Counted from the stretch's first letter, positions 42,091 to 52,725 are shown. The stretch: DNA of 64,000 bases from Arion vulgaris (GCA_020796225.1 CM036756.1:59984616-60048615), one strand, 5' to 3'. Numbers and translations: made by a program. Notes: generated by a model from the letters alone, not told the origin.

Positions 42091-42468
42091 ACATGTGAAT
42101 GTTTGCAAAGGTTGAAAGATGACAAAATAAAATATCCCGTAACCCTTGCATACTTAGGGTTTGGTGTCACTTTACATTTCTAGATTCACGTATGCAGTAA
42201 GTAGGCGGGCCGGCTTCTTTCCTCACATCATGACTATTCGAATATGTGTCAGGTTTCATTGTTCATTGATGTTTTTTCCAGATACCTATAACAGCCAAAT
42301 TGTTGGAGAAGATATTCGCCTGGAAAATTTTATATCAACCAGAGAGGCTTTGTCTCCTTCCAACTACCATTTGGTGAAATGTGTCCACACAGAAACATAT
42401 TGTGGAACATCGATTTTTTAATCATGATATTTTTTTTAACTACGAATTCGAATACATTTATGATTCAT
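42091..42468. other. Unassigned, possible diverged S1 scrap
   Basis: CCGTAACCCTTGCATACTTA + GGGTTTGGTGTCACT at 42136 loosely follows the S1 body. The rest holds the candidate exon below. Confidence 0.35.
42282..42421 (+). CDS. Weak candidate terminal exon
   Basis: A strong acceptor-like TTGATGTTTTTTCCAG is followed by an open, non-repetitive frame (DTYNSQIVGEDIRLENFIST...HTETYCGTSIF) ending in TAA. No family recognised, no upstream exon found. Confidence 0.2.
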
Positions 42469-42481
42469 TACATTTGACATG

Positions 42482-42761
42482 AGAGCCGCTGTAGCGTAGT
42501 TGTTAGTGAACTCGCTTCTCAAGGCTGGTGGTCTGGGTTCAGCTCCGCAATGCGCGTGGAATTTTCCCGACCGCGACGGCTCTCAGGTCGACTCAGCCTC
42601 AACTGGGTACCAGACATGCTCTGGGAAAGTAAAGGCGGCCGGCGTGATGCTGACCACATCACCCATCGTGTGCCGACAGTCAATGAAAAATGCAGGCCTA
42701 ACACTGTATTGACCTATATACCACGAGGTATGAAAGGGTTCCTTCACTTTTTACTTTTTAC
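42482..42761 (+). mobile_element. S4 tRNA-headed SINE with exact 13-bp TSD
   Basis: TACATTTGACATG at 42469-42481 and 42762-42774. Box A TAGCGTAGTTG fits the consensus exactly; box B GTTCAGCTCC has one mismatch. The 3' end is a T-rich CACTTTTTACTTTTTAC. Confidence 0.93.
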
Positions 42762-43044
42762 TACATTTGACATGTCTTTACTGTTTATATTACCAAGCCA
42801 CGTAGACATCACAATTCATATTACTTCTCTATCAGGAACAAACAATCTTCAGATAATGATATATACAATTTATATTATTGTCCATTTCAAAATAACATAA
42901 TTCACTTTAATATGTTAAATACTTCTATCAGAGATGAAGTCGTCTGGGTTTTAAAGAATTATTTCAGACATCACGCTTAAACAACGAAGATGACAAAGAA
43001 AAATGCTAATATTCCATTTAGAATCACAAATAAGAATTATTTAT

Positions 43045-43275
43045 AGCTCAAGCGGTAGTGAGCTCGACCACAGACCCAAGCGTACCTTGTTCAAATCCCA
43101 CGGTGGGCAAGTTTGGAAGCAATTTCGTTTCCGTGGGATTTTACAAAGGTTAAAATAGACCTCACCATTCAGAAAGCAATGACAAACTACTGAACGTTTA
43201 AGTGGTGCCTAGAAAATCAATGACTCGTTTACTGTGGTTGATAGCTACGTCCTTTAGGATATGCCACGATTTTAA
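43045..43275 (+). mobile_element. S5 tRNA-headed SINE
   Basis: Box A TAGCTCAAGCGG and box B GTTCAAATCC both fit pol III consensus. Body AGACCTCACCATTCAGAAAG, CAATGACAAACTACTGAACG; end GATATGCCACGATTTTA. Confidence 0.88.
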
Positions 43276-43419
43276 TATCAGTATGACCACCTCATAAAAT
43301 TATAAACTTGCTAATTTTAATTGTATAAAAATTACATTATCTTGATCTCATAAGCCAGATGTCTGGTCTCTTCAACAGTCATGCTCAACACTCATATTGT
43401 TTTTATAGTAATCAATCAA

Positions 43420-43645
43420 TTAATCAAGTGTCATGCCTGCTGGTGTAGACGATCATGTCTCTCCACAACTATCTGTCCTTCGTGTAGGTATTCTGTTCTC
43501 ACGTCAATCTTTACTCGAACCAAGTTGCCAGACCATCCAACATATTTTCCCTCTATCTTCCACGATCTATCTGTCCCTGAATTGTAACTGATGTCACCAA
43601 ATGTTCTACCCTTCCTCTTCGCATTATATGCCCGAAACACTTAAT
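43420..43645 (-). pseudogene. LINE-beta 3' end
   Basis: Start TGTCATGCCTGCTGGTGTAG + ACGATCATGTCTCTCCACAA parallels 22728 and 26338. The reverse ORF 43431-43640 is in a shifted frame. Confidence 0.65.
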
Positions 43646-44010
43646 AACAAAGTACTGTAGTTTTACAAAGTACAAAAACAATGACAACACGCAGTAAGGT
43701 TTCGACCACAAGGTCTTTATCAAGCAAACGATACAACAGGAGTGATGAACTTCTCAGTACACTACATATAGAGTACCACAGAAATTTTCCAATGGTAATA
43801 AAAATCTACTTTTATTAGCGTTGAATTTGATTACTGTTGTAATATCTCTGTCGTAGTCTATATGTAGTGTACTGTGAAGTTCGTCACTCCTGTTGTATCG
43901 TTTACTTGATAAAGGCCTTGTGATCGAAACGTTGCTGTGTATTGTCACTGTTTTTGTATTTTGTAAAACTACAGTACTTTGTTTCGCAATTTCACATAGT
44001 TTTACTGCAG
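43645..44010. mobile_element. Penelope-like ends as a long inverted repeat
   Basis: Left arm 43652-43790 and right arm 43845-44010 are complements: CAAAGTACTGTAGTTTTACA / TTTTGTAAAACTACAGTACT, GATACAACAGGAGTGATGAA / CGTCACTCCTGTTGTATCG, CAGTACACTACATATAGA / TATATGTAGTGTACTG. TTGATAAAG(R)CC hairpins followed by CGAAAC occur in each arm. The centre is about 60 bp. Confidence 0.65.
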
Positions 44011-44257
44011 TCTCCCCTTTTATCGATATCGTTATATAGCCGAAGAACCTTGATTGTCTGATTCTGATCCTCTTGATAAGGTTCCTTTGTGTGCATGCCA
44101 GATTTATAGTAATACAACATTTCTATTCAGCTGTTATATTTACTGTTGTAATAAAAGCAACTAATAAATATGCATAACCGAAGAAGTTGTTATTCTGTTG
44201 CGCATTTTCTTCATTTCTTTCAAGATCATACACTTGTTTAAACGATCATTGTGTGAG

Positions 44258-44435
44258 GAGAATTATTACATTACTAAGGTGTATATCACAAACCAAGCGT
44301 ACCTGGTTGAAACACCGCGGCGAGCAAGTTTGGGAGCAAATTACTTTCCTTGGACTTTTAAGAAAAATAACGATCAAAATAGACCTCACCTTAATTCTTG
44401 GATTCTCCAACAGGAGTTACTTCTTGTTTTTCCTG
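44258..44435 (+). mobile_element. S5 SINE, 5' half
   Basis: CAAACCAAGCGTACCTGGTT + GAAACACCGCGGCGAGCAAG, then CAAAATAGACCTCACCTTAA. It diverges from S5 at TTCTTGGATTCTCC, a block repeated at 44905. Confidence 0.65.
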
Positions 44436-44516
44436 TTTGTTACGACATGCCTTGTAGGTCGCAATGTTACTAATCTTTGCTTCCCTTGCGTGCCCCGGGC
44501 AACACATGGGCAAATG
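44436..44516 (-). mobile_element. S3-I element, 5' portion only
   Basis: GTTACGACATGCCTTGTAGG + TCGCAATGTTACTAATCTTT to CAACACATGGGCAAATG. The 3' part is missing, opposite to normal 5' truncation. Confidence 0.75.
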
Positions 44517-44613
44517 ATGCCTAATATGTTGTCTCTTAAATTAAATAAACACTACTAACTTCATTAATTGACCTAATTTTATTAACCTCAACAATTGACC
44601 TAATACGCATATA

Positions 44614-44860
44614 AGTAAAGAGTAAAGGAACCCTTTCATACCTCGTGGTATATAGGTCAATACAGTGTTAGGCCTGTATTTTCATTGACCGTCGGCACAC
44701 GATGGGTGATGTGATCAGCATCACGCCGGCCGTCTTCACTTTCCCAGAGCATGTCTGGTACCCAGTTGAGGCTGGGTCGACCTGAGGCCGTCGCGGTCGG
44801 GAAAAATTCCACGCGCATTGCGAGAGCTGAACCCAGACCACCAGCCTTGCGAAGCGAGTT
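44614..44860 (-). mobile_element. S4 SINE with exact 14-bp TSD
   Basis: CTAATACGCATATA at 44600-44613 and 44861-44874. Complete inverted copy of 42482, apparently young. Confidence 0.93.
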
Positions 44861-44879
44861 CTAATACGCATATACCTCG

Positions 44880-45175
44880 TATAAAAATAGACCTCACCTT
44901 AATTCTTGGATTCTCCCAAAGGAGTTAATTCTTATTTTTCGTGTTTGTTGACCTACACGCTCTGATATAACCAATGAAAGGTTCACCTTAGGTTTGAAAG
45001 GCGCATGCCTCGACGTAAAGAGGCTTTAATCCCCTATATAACAAACAACAAAGCTCACCGTTCAGAAAGCAATGGCAAACTACTGACCGTATAAATGGTG
45101 CCTAGAAAATCGACGAAGTGCTGTTGATGGCTAAGTTCTGTAAAGGATGTGACACGATTTCCATTTTAATGTTTA
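44880..45175 (+). mobile_element. S5 SINE, 3' half plus duplicated flank
   Basis: AATAGACCTCACCTTAATTC + TTGGATTCTCC repeats 44378-44410. Later CACCGTTCAGAAAGCAATGG to GGATGTGACACGATTT matches the S5 3' end. Confidence 0.65.
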
Positions 45176-45760
45176 TATAATTGAATGCAATGGAAACTGC
45201 AGTAAAACTAAATTCCAAGCGAGAAATATCTAATAAAAATGGTCATGAAGCTAATGTAACTTTATACCAATAATGTTATTGTAATAACAAATGTATTGTA
45301 ACTGTGTCTTCTTTGTCTATAGATGTTTTGTCTATTTCTCATCATGTATTTCATCTACATCGCATTTTTCCTACATCTAACAGATAACCGTATTTCTACG
45401 TTCTGTGTTTTTTAAGTTTAATCTTCACTTTATTTTTTTTCGTTATTTGTATATACTGAAATTAAATTTCATTTGTACATAAACATTTGTATATACTACA
45501 TATGTTTATTTCATGTTGTTGGTGGTCCATTTCTTTCAATTTATGATTGTATATTTGATATAGCATATTTAATATTTTGTTGTTCAAATTGTTTATGTGT
45601 GTTCCAATACAAAAATTGTGTATTTAAGTATTACTGGCATGTGTCAGCTCTGACATACCACATGTCACCAATCAGATCTAATACCTTGCTAAAATATAAC
45701 ACCAGGTGAGGTACTTTATTGTGGGTTTTTTTGGTTGTAAAATTCATAATTGTTTGCTGT
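45176..45760. other. Unassigned AT-rich spacer
   Basis: No recognised feature. Confidence 0.4.
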
Positions 45761-45764
45761 GTAT

Positions 45765-46200
45765 CCACTGTATCGGAGTAGCATTGCTCTTTGCGGCCTA
45801 TTGTCTGTTGGTAATCTGTTTATATGACAGTACTACAGTCACTGTCTGTTGGTGATCTGTTTATATGACAGTACTACAGTCTATGTCTGTTGGTAATCTG
45901 TTTATATGGCAGTACTACAGTCACTGTCTGTTGGTAATCTGTTTATATGGCAGTACTACAGTCACTGTCTGTTGGTAATCTGTTTATATGGCAGTACTAC
46001 ATTCACTGTCTGTTGGTAATCTGTTTATATGACAGTAATACAGTCACTGTCTGTTGGTAATCTGTTTATATGGCAGTACTACAGCTACTATCTGTTGGTA
46101 ATCTGGCTATGGTATTGTAGAATAGCCAGTGTATGTGAGTAATATGTTCATATGGCCTTACTACAGCGACGATCTGTTGGTAATCTGTTTATATAGCTGT
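45765..46200 (-). mobile_element. LINE-epsilon fragment with 42-bp array
   Basis: CACTGTATCGGAGTAGCATT + GCTCTTTGCGGCC is the same sequence as 9697-9730. At the next LINE segment (GTCTGTTGGTAATCTG, encoding ..ISRLPTD in reverse) it becomes a tandem array. Confidence 0.65.
45810..46200. repeat. 42-bp minisatellite, about 8 monomers, LINE-derived
   Basis: CACTGTCTGTTGGTAATCTG + TTTATATGGCAGTACTACAG. The right-hand monomers are increasingly diverged. Confidence 0.9.
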
Positions 46201-46385
46201 ACTACAGCCTAATACTGTGAGGTGTCTAATACTTCAATATGCTTATATAGCCGTACTACAGCCTAATACTGTGAGGTGTCTAATACTCCACAACTTCACG
46301 ACTTACGTAGGTGTACGAAGCCTAATACTGTGAGGTGTGTAATACTCCACAACCTCACGACATAATGTGTACGAAGCCTACCTTG
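46196..46385. repeat. About 64-bp tandem repeat, three copies
   Basis: GCCTAATACTGTGAGGTGT recurs at about 46208, 46262 and 46319. It grows out of the neighbouring 42-bp array's edge. Confidence 0.8.
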
Positions 46386-46735
46386 ACCTTATTCTTAGAT
46401 GAAAGACAACTAACTTTACCGAGCAGTGAGACCATCAATAATTATGAATCACCACCTTTTCCACGCACAGTTTTAAAATAACTCATTCAAGCTTGACTGG
46501 TGTCTAGATGCTCGATACGAGAATACGATACTAAAGTTCTGACATTGACCTCTTACATTATGCTAATGACGAGGAAAATCAATAACGTACGTATATATAT
46601 ATATATATAAACGCTAATACATGCAAATACTAAAGTTCAAAAGTTCAAATGTTATTGTTATTGAGCGGAACAAATATTACGAAAGTTAATAGTGGTTTTT
46701 TAAAAATTTAATCGACAACAAATTAGACAGCATTC
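46386..46735. other. Unassigned spacer with short (TA)n at 46592
   Basis: Nothing else recognised. Confidence 0.4.
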
Positions 46736-46985
46736 GCCCGTGTGTTCCCGTGGCTCGCAATGGGAGAAAACAAAAGTAACACTGCGACCTACAAGGCATG
46801 TGGCACAAGACGACTGAGGTAGGGGCGAACCTAGTAAATAAAAGACGTCGCAGAAATCGGATGCGCTGTCCTACATGTAGGCGCATATCTTTCACAACGT
46901 ACCATCGCTCTTAGGCTCAGATCATATACAAATCACAAAGAGTGGTTTAAGAATGGTCGATATGGAGCGTTCGGAAAAAAGAATA
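46736..46985 (+). mobile_element. S3-I element
   Basis: CCCGTGTGTTCCCGTGGCTC to GGAGCGTTCGGAAAAAAG. Core slightly deleted. Confidence 0.85.
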
Positions 46986-47194
46986 CAACATTAATGTTTC
47001 TGTCTACCTCTTGGTTGTTACATTCAAAAATGTATATTATTTCTTTTACATTCACTGTTAAGATAAGCAGTTAGTGATGCAAGACTGGATAAATTGAGAA
47101 ATGAGAACATTAAAAATGAGGTTGGAATCACAAAATGCATACAACATATTAGAAGATAACAAATAAAAATGGTTCTGTCCCCCTAGTGAGAATT

Positions 47195-47400
47195 AAACCA
47201 GATATACTACCATATTACGCTTATAGCAGCCAGCTACACAGACGCAGAGCCCGAGGAAGACCAAGAACTAAATGGATAGATAATATCACAGATATCCTGC
47301 AGCATCAAAGACTAATAAACTACAGATGCAATACACCTGGCACATGATAGATAACTGAAGCTCCCCACGTCGGTTCACGACACATGTGTATAAGACAAGA
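47195..47400 (+). pseudogene. LINE C-terminal tail
   Basis: RRRARGRPRTKWIDNITDIL + QHQRL, then LINYRCNTPGT-type residues in broken frames. The GRPRTKWIDNI block is typical. Confidence 0.65.
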
Positions 47401-47619
47401 CTATTCTAGTTATGTCTGACGAAATTACTTAAACCTAATTAGAAATGATATGCATTTCTGTTCGGAAAGTTTCAGCAGAAGTGATTAGGTTACTAGACAC
47501 TTGATGATAGTTGAATAATAAAAATAAAGTGTATTCTATATCCGCTATTGTTTGGAGTGGTCGTTGACTGTGTGATGCAAAAATGTCGCAGAGGCGAAAT
47601 CTGCATAGATTGGGTATAA

Positions 47620-47829
47620 AATAATCAACTAGAAGATTTGGATTTTGTGGATGATGTTGTAGCTGATGACAGAGTTGTGTGGAAAGCCATATTGCGCAAG
47701 GGCACAGAGTCTTTTGAGAAGATTCTTATGCATGAGCTGAACGACAAGACAGAAAAGCAAAAACTCAGAAGTTGTCACGGTAAAACACTTGTCAATAAAG
47801 ATGAAAAAGGTCATATATTGCCATCTTAA
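47620..47829 (+). pseudogene. LINE-delta-like C-terminal tail
   Basis: LEDLDFVDDVVADDRVVWKA + ILRKGTESFEKILMHELNDK, then TEKQKLRS. The DRxxWKxxLRKGTxSFE block parallels DRSAWRTLLRLGTSACE at 54735. Confidence 0.65.
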
Positions 47830-47889
47830 GTAATAACAACCTAGATATGCAAAGAAAAGCAGATAACTTGGCATATATAGCTTAAAGAT

Positions 47890-48250
47890 GACTGCAAATC
47901 ATCATCAAGGTGCGTGTCATTGCATCGCATCTGAAATTCACTCTGTCTCTAGCCAGCTCACCCCCTTCGCCGATGGTCCTATTCATGGTTACTTTAATAT
48001 CTTGTAGCCATCTTCTTCTTGGTCTGCCTCTGCGTCCTGGGACCCTGCCCTCTAATATTGTTCTCTCCAGGGTATCGTGACGCTTGATGTGACCAAAGTA
48101 TCCAATTTTTCTGTAAAGTATATTGTGTATCAGCCAATTGTCCTTAACATTCAGTTCTTTCAGGATATCAGTGTTCTTCTTTTTTTTTGTCCATGGTATT
48201 CTTAGGATCTTTCTGTACCCTTTCGTTCTGAAGGACTGCAGGTAAGCTAT
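47890..48250 (-). pseudogene. LINE-beta C-terminal region
   Basis: Reverse frame: KIGYFGHIKRHDTLERTILE, GRVPGRRGRPRRRWLQDIKV, TMNRTIGEGGELARDRVNFR. Nearly the same as 2620-2835 but longer (includes RKILRIPWTKKK.NTDILKE upstream). It ends at ATCATCATCAAGG. Confidence 0.82.
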
Positions 48251-48284
48251 GAAAATACAAATATAATAAAGATACCTATGGTTA

Positions 48285-48450
48285 GCCCTGAAACGAACTT
48301 TGCTGAGAAAGGCAAGAAATATCGGCCTAAGTTCCATGGAGGAGATTGACAGAAATGCCCAGGAAAGAGCGGTTTAGAGAAATTGTTTGCATGCCCTATG
48401 TAACGTATGTCCTATGTAACGTATAACGGTACGAGAGGAATTATTATTGA
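48285..48450 (+). mobile_element. LINE-zeta tail fragment
   Basis: EEIDRNAQERAV-RNCLHALCNV with a direct repeat of CCTATGTAACGTAT at 48391 and 48410. Inverted relative to the adjacent LINE-beta piece. Confidence 0.55.
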
Positions 48451-48955
48451 TATAGGGGAAGACCAGTCAAACTACGAAGCAGTGGCGAAGCACGCAAAAC
48501 AAAGTACTTTTGTTTTACAAATGTACAAGTGTGTTATACGCGTGTGCTTCCAATATATCTTCTTTATATTCTTCAACCTACCTATCTATTTGTACAAGGG
48601 TGTAAACCTGTGCTTCTTACTCTGCTACTCTTCTTCTGTAATCCTCACACTGACACTTCTCCCTACTCAACAACATTAACTCTATCCACACTAACTCGAC
48701 AACTATCACACTATAACATAGAATACCATTCAATTAAATGGCCGTAAATATATTGTACATCTATGTGAGAATCAAATCTGATTCTCAACTTTTATTTCAT
48801 TATTTATCTATTTCAATACCAAAAAAAACACATACAATATAAAATAATTAAAATCCTGAAAAGATGTGAACAAGCAATTTAAAACACATAACAATGCACA
48901 TAACAATGTAAAATATAGCTACTAACTAATATTGTAAATGTTCACTAAGTAATAT
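48451..48955. other. Unassigned spacer
   Basis: Nothing recognised. Confidence 0.4.
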
Positions 48956-48959
48956 CTAA

Positions 48960-49235
48960 TATCTAGGGAACACTTGTAACATCTGTCTATCTGGTAAACG
49001 CTTGTAACATCTGTCTATCTGGTAAACACTTGCAATATATGTCTATCTGGTAAACACTCGTAATATCTGTCTATCTGGTAACCACTGGTAATATCTGGCT
49101 ATCTGTTAAACACTCGTAATATCTGCCTATCTGGTAAACACGTGTAATATCTTCTATCTTCTACACCTCGGTATATCTGCTACCATCTTGAGTGAACTGG
49201 CTATCTAGTAAGCACTCGTATATCTGTCTATCTTC
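48960..49235. repeat. 28-bp minisatellite, about 9 monomers
   Basis: ACACTTGTAACATCTGTCTA + TCTGGTAA with CTCG/TTGC variants; decays to the right. Confidence 0.9.
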
Positions 49236-49424
49236 TACACACTGTTTATTTCTAACCTGTTTGTTCAAGTCCACAAAAACCCGCGTGGCCTGTTATCTTG
49301 CCCAACTCGGACAGTCATCAGCATATGGTTTACTGTTCAAATTCTCTGTCGTCTGGTTCTCTATGTGACTGGACCGAGACATTATATCTTTCACTGGTTG
49401 TCTGCAACTTTCACTATCTATTTC

Positions 49425-49570
49425 TTCTTCCTAGTTCTTCTTCTAAGTTTTTCTGCTAAGTTCTTCTGCTAAGTTCTTCTGCTAAGTTTCTCTGCCAAGT
49501 TCCTCTCTCGGTGTCTTCTCTTCTTCTCAGTCTAAGTTCATCTCTAAGTCTCCTCTTCTTCTCAGTCTAA
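49425..49570. repeat. Pyrimidine-rich short repeats
   Basis: AGTTCTTCTGCTAAGTT units (about 15 bp) and two copies of TCTTCTTCTCAGTCTAA. Confidence 0.75.
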
Positions 49571-49854
49571 CTTCCTCTCTAACCGTCTGCCTGCATTTTA
49601 TATTCAACCAAAAGTCTTTCTCTGGACCACTCATTTTTGACCAGGAAAAGTAATAGTCTAACTGATACCGGTTTTCTAGCAAGTCGTTAAATTCTTCTGC
49701 TTTGTCCACTAAACTTCGTTCCCATCTTCTCTACAGTTTTGAAACGTTATCAGATCGGTCAACAGTTTAATTACCGGATGCTACCTGTTGTGATCGTCAC
49801 CGGTGTGGTCTATAGAAATTTGATTCATTTTTCTTGACCACCCACGACACTATT

Positions 49855-49990
49855 ACATATAATACAAAAAACAATAACAATACACATCGACCAAAGGTCT
49901 TTATCAAGCACAGGATACAAGAGAGCGGAAGAATGCCACATCTCACACAACACGTAGAGTCAGACAAGTTCTTAACGGCTCTAAAGAAAA
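49855..49990 (-). mobile_element. Penelope-like end fragment
   Basis: ACAATAACAATACACATCGA + CCAAAGGTCTTTATCAAGCA is the reverse of the 22553 block; the GAAAC bases are partly deleted. Confidence 0.5.
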
Positions 49991-51240
49991 TATCTTAAAT
50001 TATTACCAAAGGGAAATAATGAAGATCAAAGAAGTAGAACAATAACTTGTGTTGCTTGACATTCTTGTCGCTTCCTCATGTTGCTTTGCAGAACGTCGGT
50101 CACATCACATCCCGCATGACAACTCTCTCTAGTACATTATTTCGCCTCCTCCAACATCATGTTCAATATTTCTTTAGTGTCCTGTTTCCACCATCGACCC
50201 CTGCCTCCTACTTTGTCTTATAGAACAATGCACTATACTACTGTTTTTCTCCAAACCACTTCAGTGTAGTTTAATGGGATCACAATACTCCCATTTCCTG
50301 GACAGGATGTTGTTTATTAGACAGTGTCCTTTGATATTCAGGTTTTGTTGACTGCCTATATTTTACTTTTCTTTGTTCGGGACGTTCTACTAATTTTTCT
50401 TTAACATTTGCTTCAAAAGATTCGATTTCTTCTTTAAAGTTTATGTCATGGTCCATGATTCACAAACATGTTAAAACAGGAAGAAATGAAAGTTCTCAGA
50501 AGTTTTACTTATGTTTCCTTGCTTGTATTATCTCATAGTTTATTCATACTAACCACCCTTAAAAACACTTTGATTAGTTTTGTACTTATTTCTTTTATAC
50601 AATACCCGTTACTTTAAGTACCTTGCCATGTTATTCAAAATGTGTCATGTTTTAATGGCTTCAATATTAACAGTAATTTTGTGATGTCATTTGCTTTGTC
50701 TGTGTAAGCTCAGGTTTTCTTTGTATTCTCAATGAAAATGTTTCTCTTGGTAACGATAATAATATCCGTGTGTAAAACAACTTAACATCAAATAATTGTG
50801 GAAGTTTCTAATTGTGTGATGACATTGTTAACTTTAAGAAAATATTAATATAAAAAAGAAGATCAAAGAATATAATCAACAGTATTGAAATGACTTTAAC
50901 AAAATATAATGAAAAAATGAAATAGAGACGAGCAATGGAATATCAATTTAAAACTAAGCTTCTCTACCGTCATAAACATGGAGTGAGTTAGTATATTAGA
51001 GTTGATTATAAATCGTTCCAACTACTTCCTTGTGCCTTTCATGAATAAATGAAGTATAATAAAAAATCTATGCATGTGCATCCGAATCTAAATGGCATCA
51101 GTAATGAAAAGAATGTGGTTAAGTTTTTCTTATTAACTTTACACACTTATCCACGTAAATCGTTAACAAATGTAAACAAATGATTCGGAGAGTTCTGAGA
51201 GGAACTTCATACTAAAATATCTTGCAGTCCCATTTAATCA
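49991..51240. other. Longest unassigned stretch
   Basis: About 1.25 kb, AT-rich, no second copies, no long ORF. A possible single-copy island. Confidence 0.4.
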
Positions 51241-51690
51241 AAATGGAGTTTTTTTCCGACTGTAACGGCTCTCAGGTCGATCCAACCAAAACCGGATATC
51301 AGAAAAGCACTGAGAAGTAACATCTCTCAGGTCGATCCAACTTAGATCGGATACGAGAAAGCACTCCTTCTTCTTTGCGTTCGTTCTTTGCGACCAATTT
51401 TAATAACTCTTTGTGATATGTTTGATCTTTGCCAAGAACGTGGATACGTTGCACATTGGTTTGGTAGGCCCTAAACGTATAGACTTCTACACGTTTATGA
51501 CATGTGCATCCGATTTCAGCCGAACCTCTTTAGTCACCTCTTACGACATGCGTGACAGGTAACAGTGGTTCTATTCTTTAGACCCCAAATTTGGGACCCG
51601 GTAACCACTCGGGCGAGAAAAGCACTGAGAAGTAACATCTCTCAGGTCGATCTAACTTAAATCGAATATCAGAAATCATTTAGAAGTAAC
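51241..51690 (+). mobile_element. S4-derived triplicated segment, host of S3-II
   Basis: TCTCAGGTCGATCCAACC, TCTCAGGTCGATCCAACT and TCTCAGGTCGATCTAACT at about 51273, 51325 and 51643 come from the S4 body (CTCTCAGGTCGACTCAGCC). Units are about 52 bp; S3-II separates the second and third. Confidence 0.75.
51366..51614 (-). mobile_element. S3-II element inserted in S4-derived repeat
   Basis: TSD GAGAAAGCACT (51355-51365) / GAGAAAAGCACT (51615-51626). CTTCTTCTTTGCGTTCGTTC to CGGTAACCACTCGGGC. Confidence 0.92.
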
Positions 51691-51719
51691 GGCCACTTGT
51701 GTTACTACATTTGATCAAA

Positions 51720-52040
51720 GTCTTTGCTATAATCCAGAATGCTACTTGGTTCTGTGGCAGATGGTCTCGAAAGGAGAGCAAACAGAAGAAGGTGAATGGG
51801 CAAACTAAAGGACACATGGAGAAGGACAGTGGAAATAAAATGAATGAGTGTTGACTGCTATGAGAAACGAAGGGTTGCAAGGCAGCAGACCGGCTGCAAT
51901 GGGAATCACTTGTGAATGTGAATAGATGTAAACTATAACACCGAAAAAGATATGAGAAACGAAGGGTTGCAAGGCAGCAGACCGGCTACAATGGGAATCA
52001 CTTGTGAATGTGAAAAGGTGTAAGCTATGACACCGAAAAA
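51720..52040 (+). pseudogene. LINE C-terminal tail with local duplication
   Basis: GKLKDTWRRTVE followed by EKRRVARQQTGCNGNHL. The block GAGAAACGAAGGGTTGCAAG occurs at 51871 and 51955, an 84-bp tandem duplication. Confidence 0.6.
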
Positions 52041-52331
52041 GACAAAGATTTGCTATGAACTGTTAGTCAAACAGTTCCGATATTCATGCGATGTTTTGGA
52101 ACCCTTAAAAGAAAATAATATTCATTTTTAAGCAAATGTTACTTTTCAACACGTACAAACAACGGATTCAATCAGTTATTAATTATTGTTTGGTCTGACC
52201 TCACGCTGTCCACTTCACAATGTCCACTATTAAAGCGTAGTTAAAATAAAGAAATGTTAATTGTCTAGCCTGATCACGAGATACCAAGATTGTGAAGATA
52301 TATTCTAGATTTGCTAACAATCAGATTAAGC

Positions 52332-52725
52332 CAGTTGTTCTGAAAGGATGTGCCCCGTGACATTCCTAAGTGTGCACTAGGAAATCCCAGATCAGGGATC
52401 GGTTTCGCGGTACCAGCGAGCACCAGGGTAAAAATCGACAAACGCTTCAGGCCCATGCTTCTCATAGGCAGAAATTAAATGATGAATAAAGGTACCTAGC
52501 ATTTTTCAATTATTTCTTTGCTTTTGCTTATTATTTATTACTTTTTGCTTATTATTTATTACTTTTTGCTTATTATTTATTACTTTTTGCTTATTATTTA
52601 TTACTTTTTTGCTTATTATTTATTACTTTTTTGCTTATTATTTATTACTTTTTTGTGTATAGTGTGCCTAAAAATGTTATAAAACTTCTAGTGTTCCACG
52701 ATTTAAAACAGTTTGAAAACCCCTG
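52332..52725. mobile_element. hAT-like MITE, family M3, with internal repeat
   Basis: 8-bp TSD GATTAAGC (52324-52331) / GATTAAAG (52726-52733). Homologous to 40552 (GTGACATTCCTA, CCAGATCAGG, GTGTATAGTGTGCCT). About 70 bp longer because of a 22-23 bp repeat (52515-52660). Confidence 0.85.
52515..52660. repeat. 22-23 bp minisatellite inside the MITE
   Basis: TGCTTATTATTTATTACTTT repeated about six times. Confidence 0.9.

Noticed and set aside
41473..42183. 236-codon ORF (+), hydrophobic, looks like membrane segments
   Set aside because: Starts in S3-II and runs through a 14-bp satellite; hydrophobicity comes from TTTACATCTTACTA repeats.
42482..42560. tRNA gene suggested by box A TAGCGTAGTTG and box B
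   Set aside because: S4 SINE head with TSDs around the whole 280-bp element.
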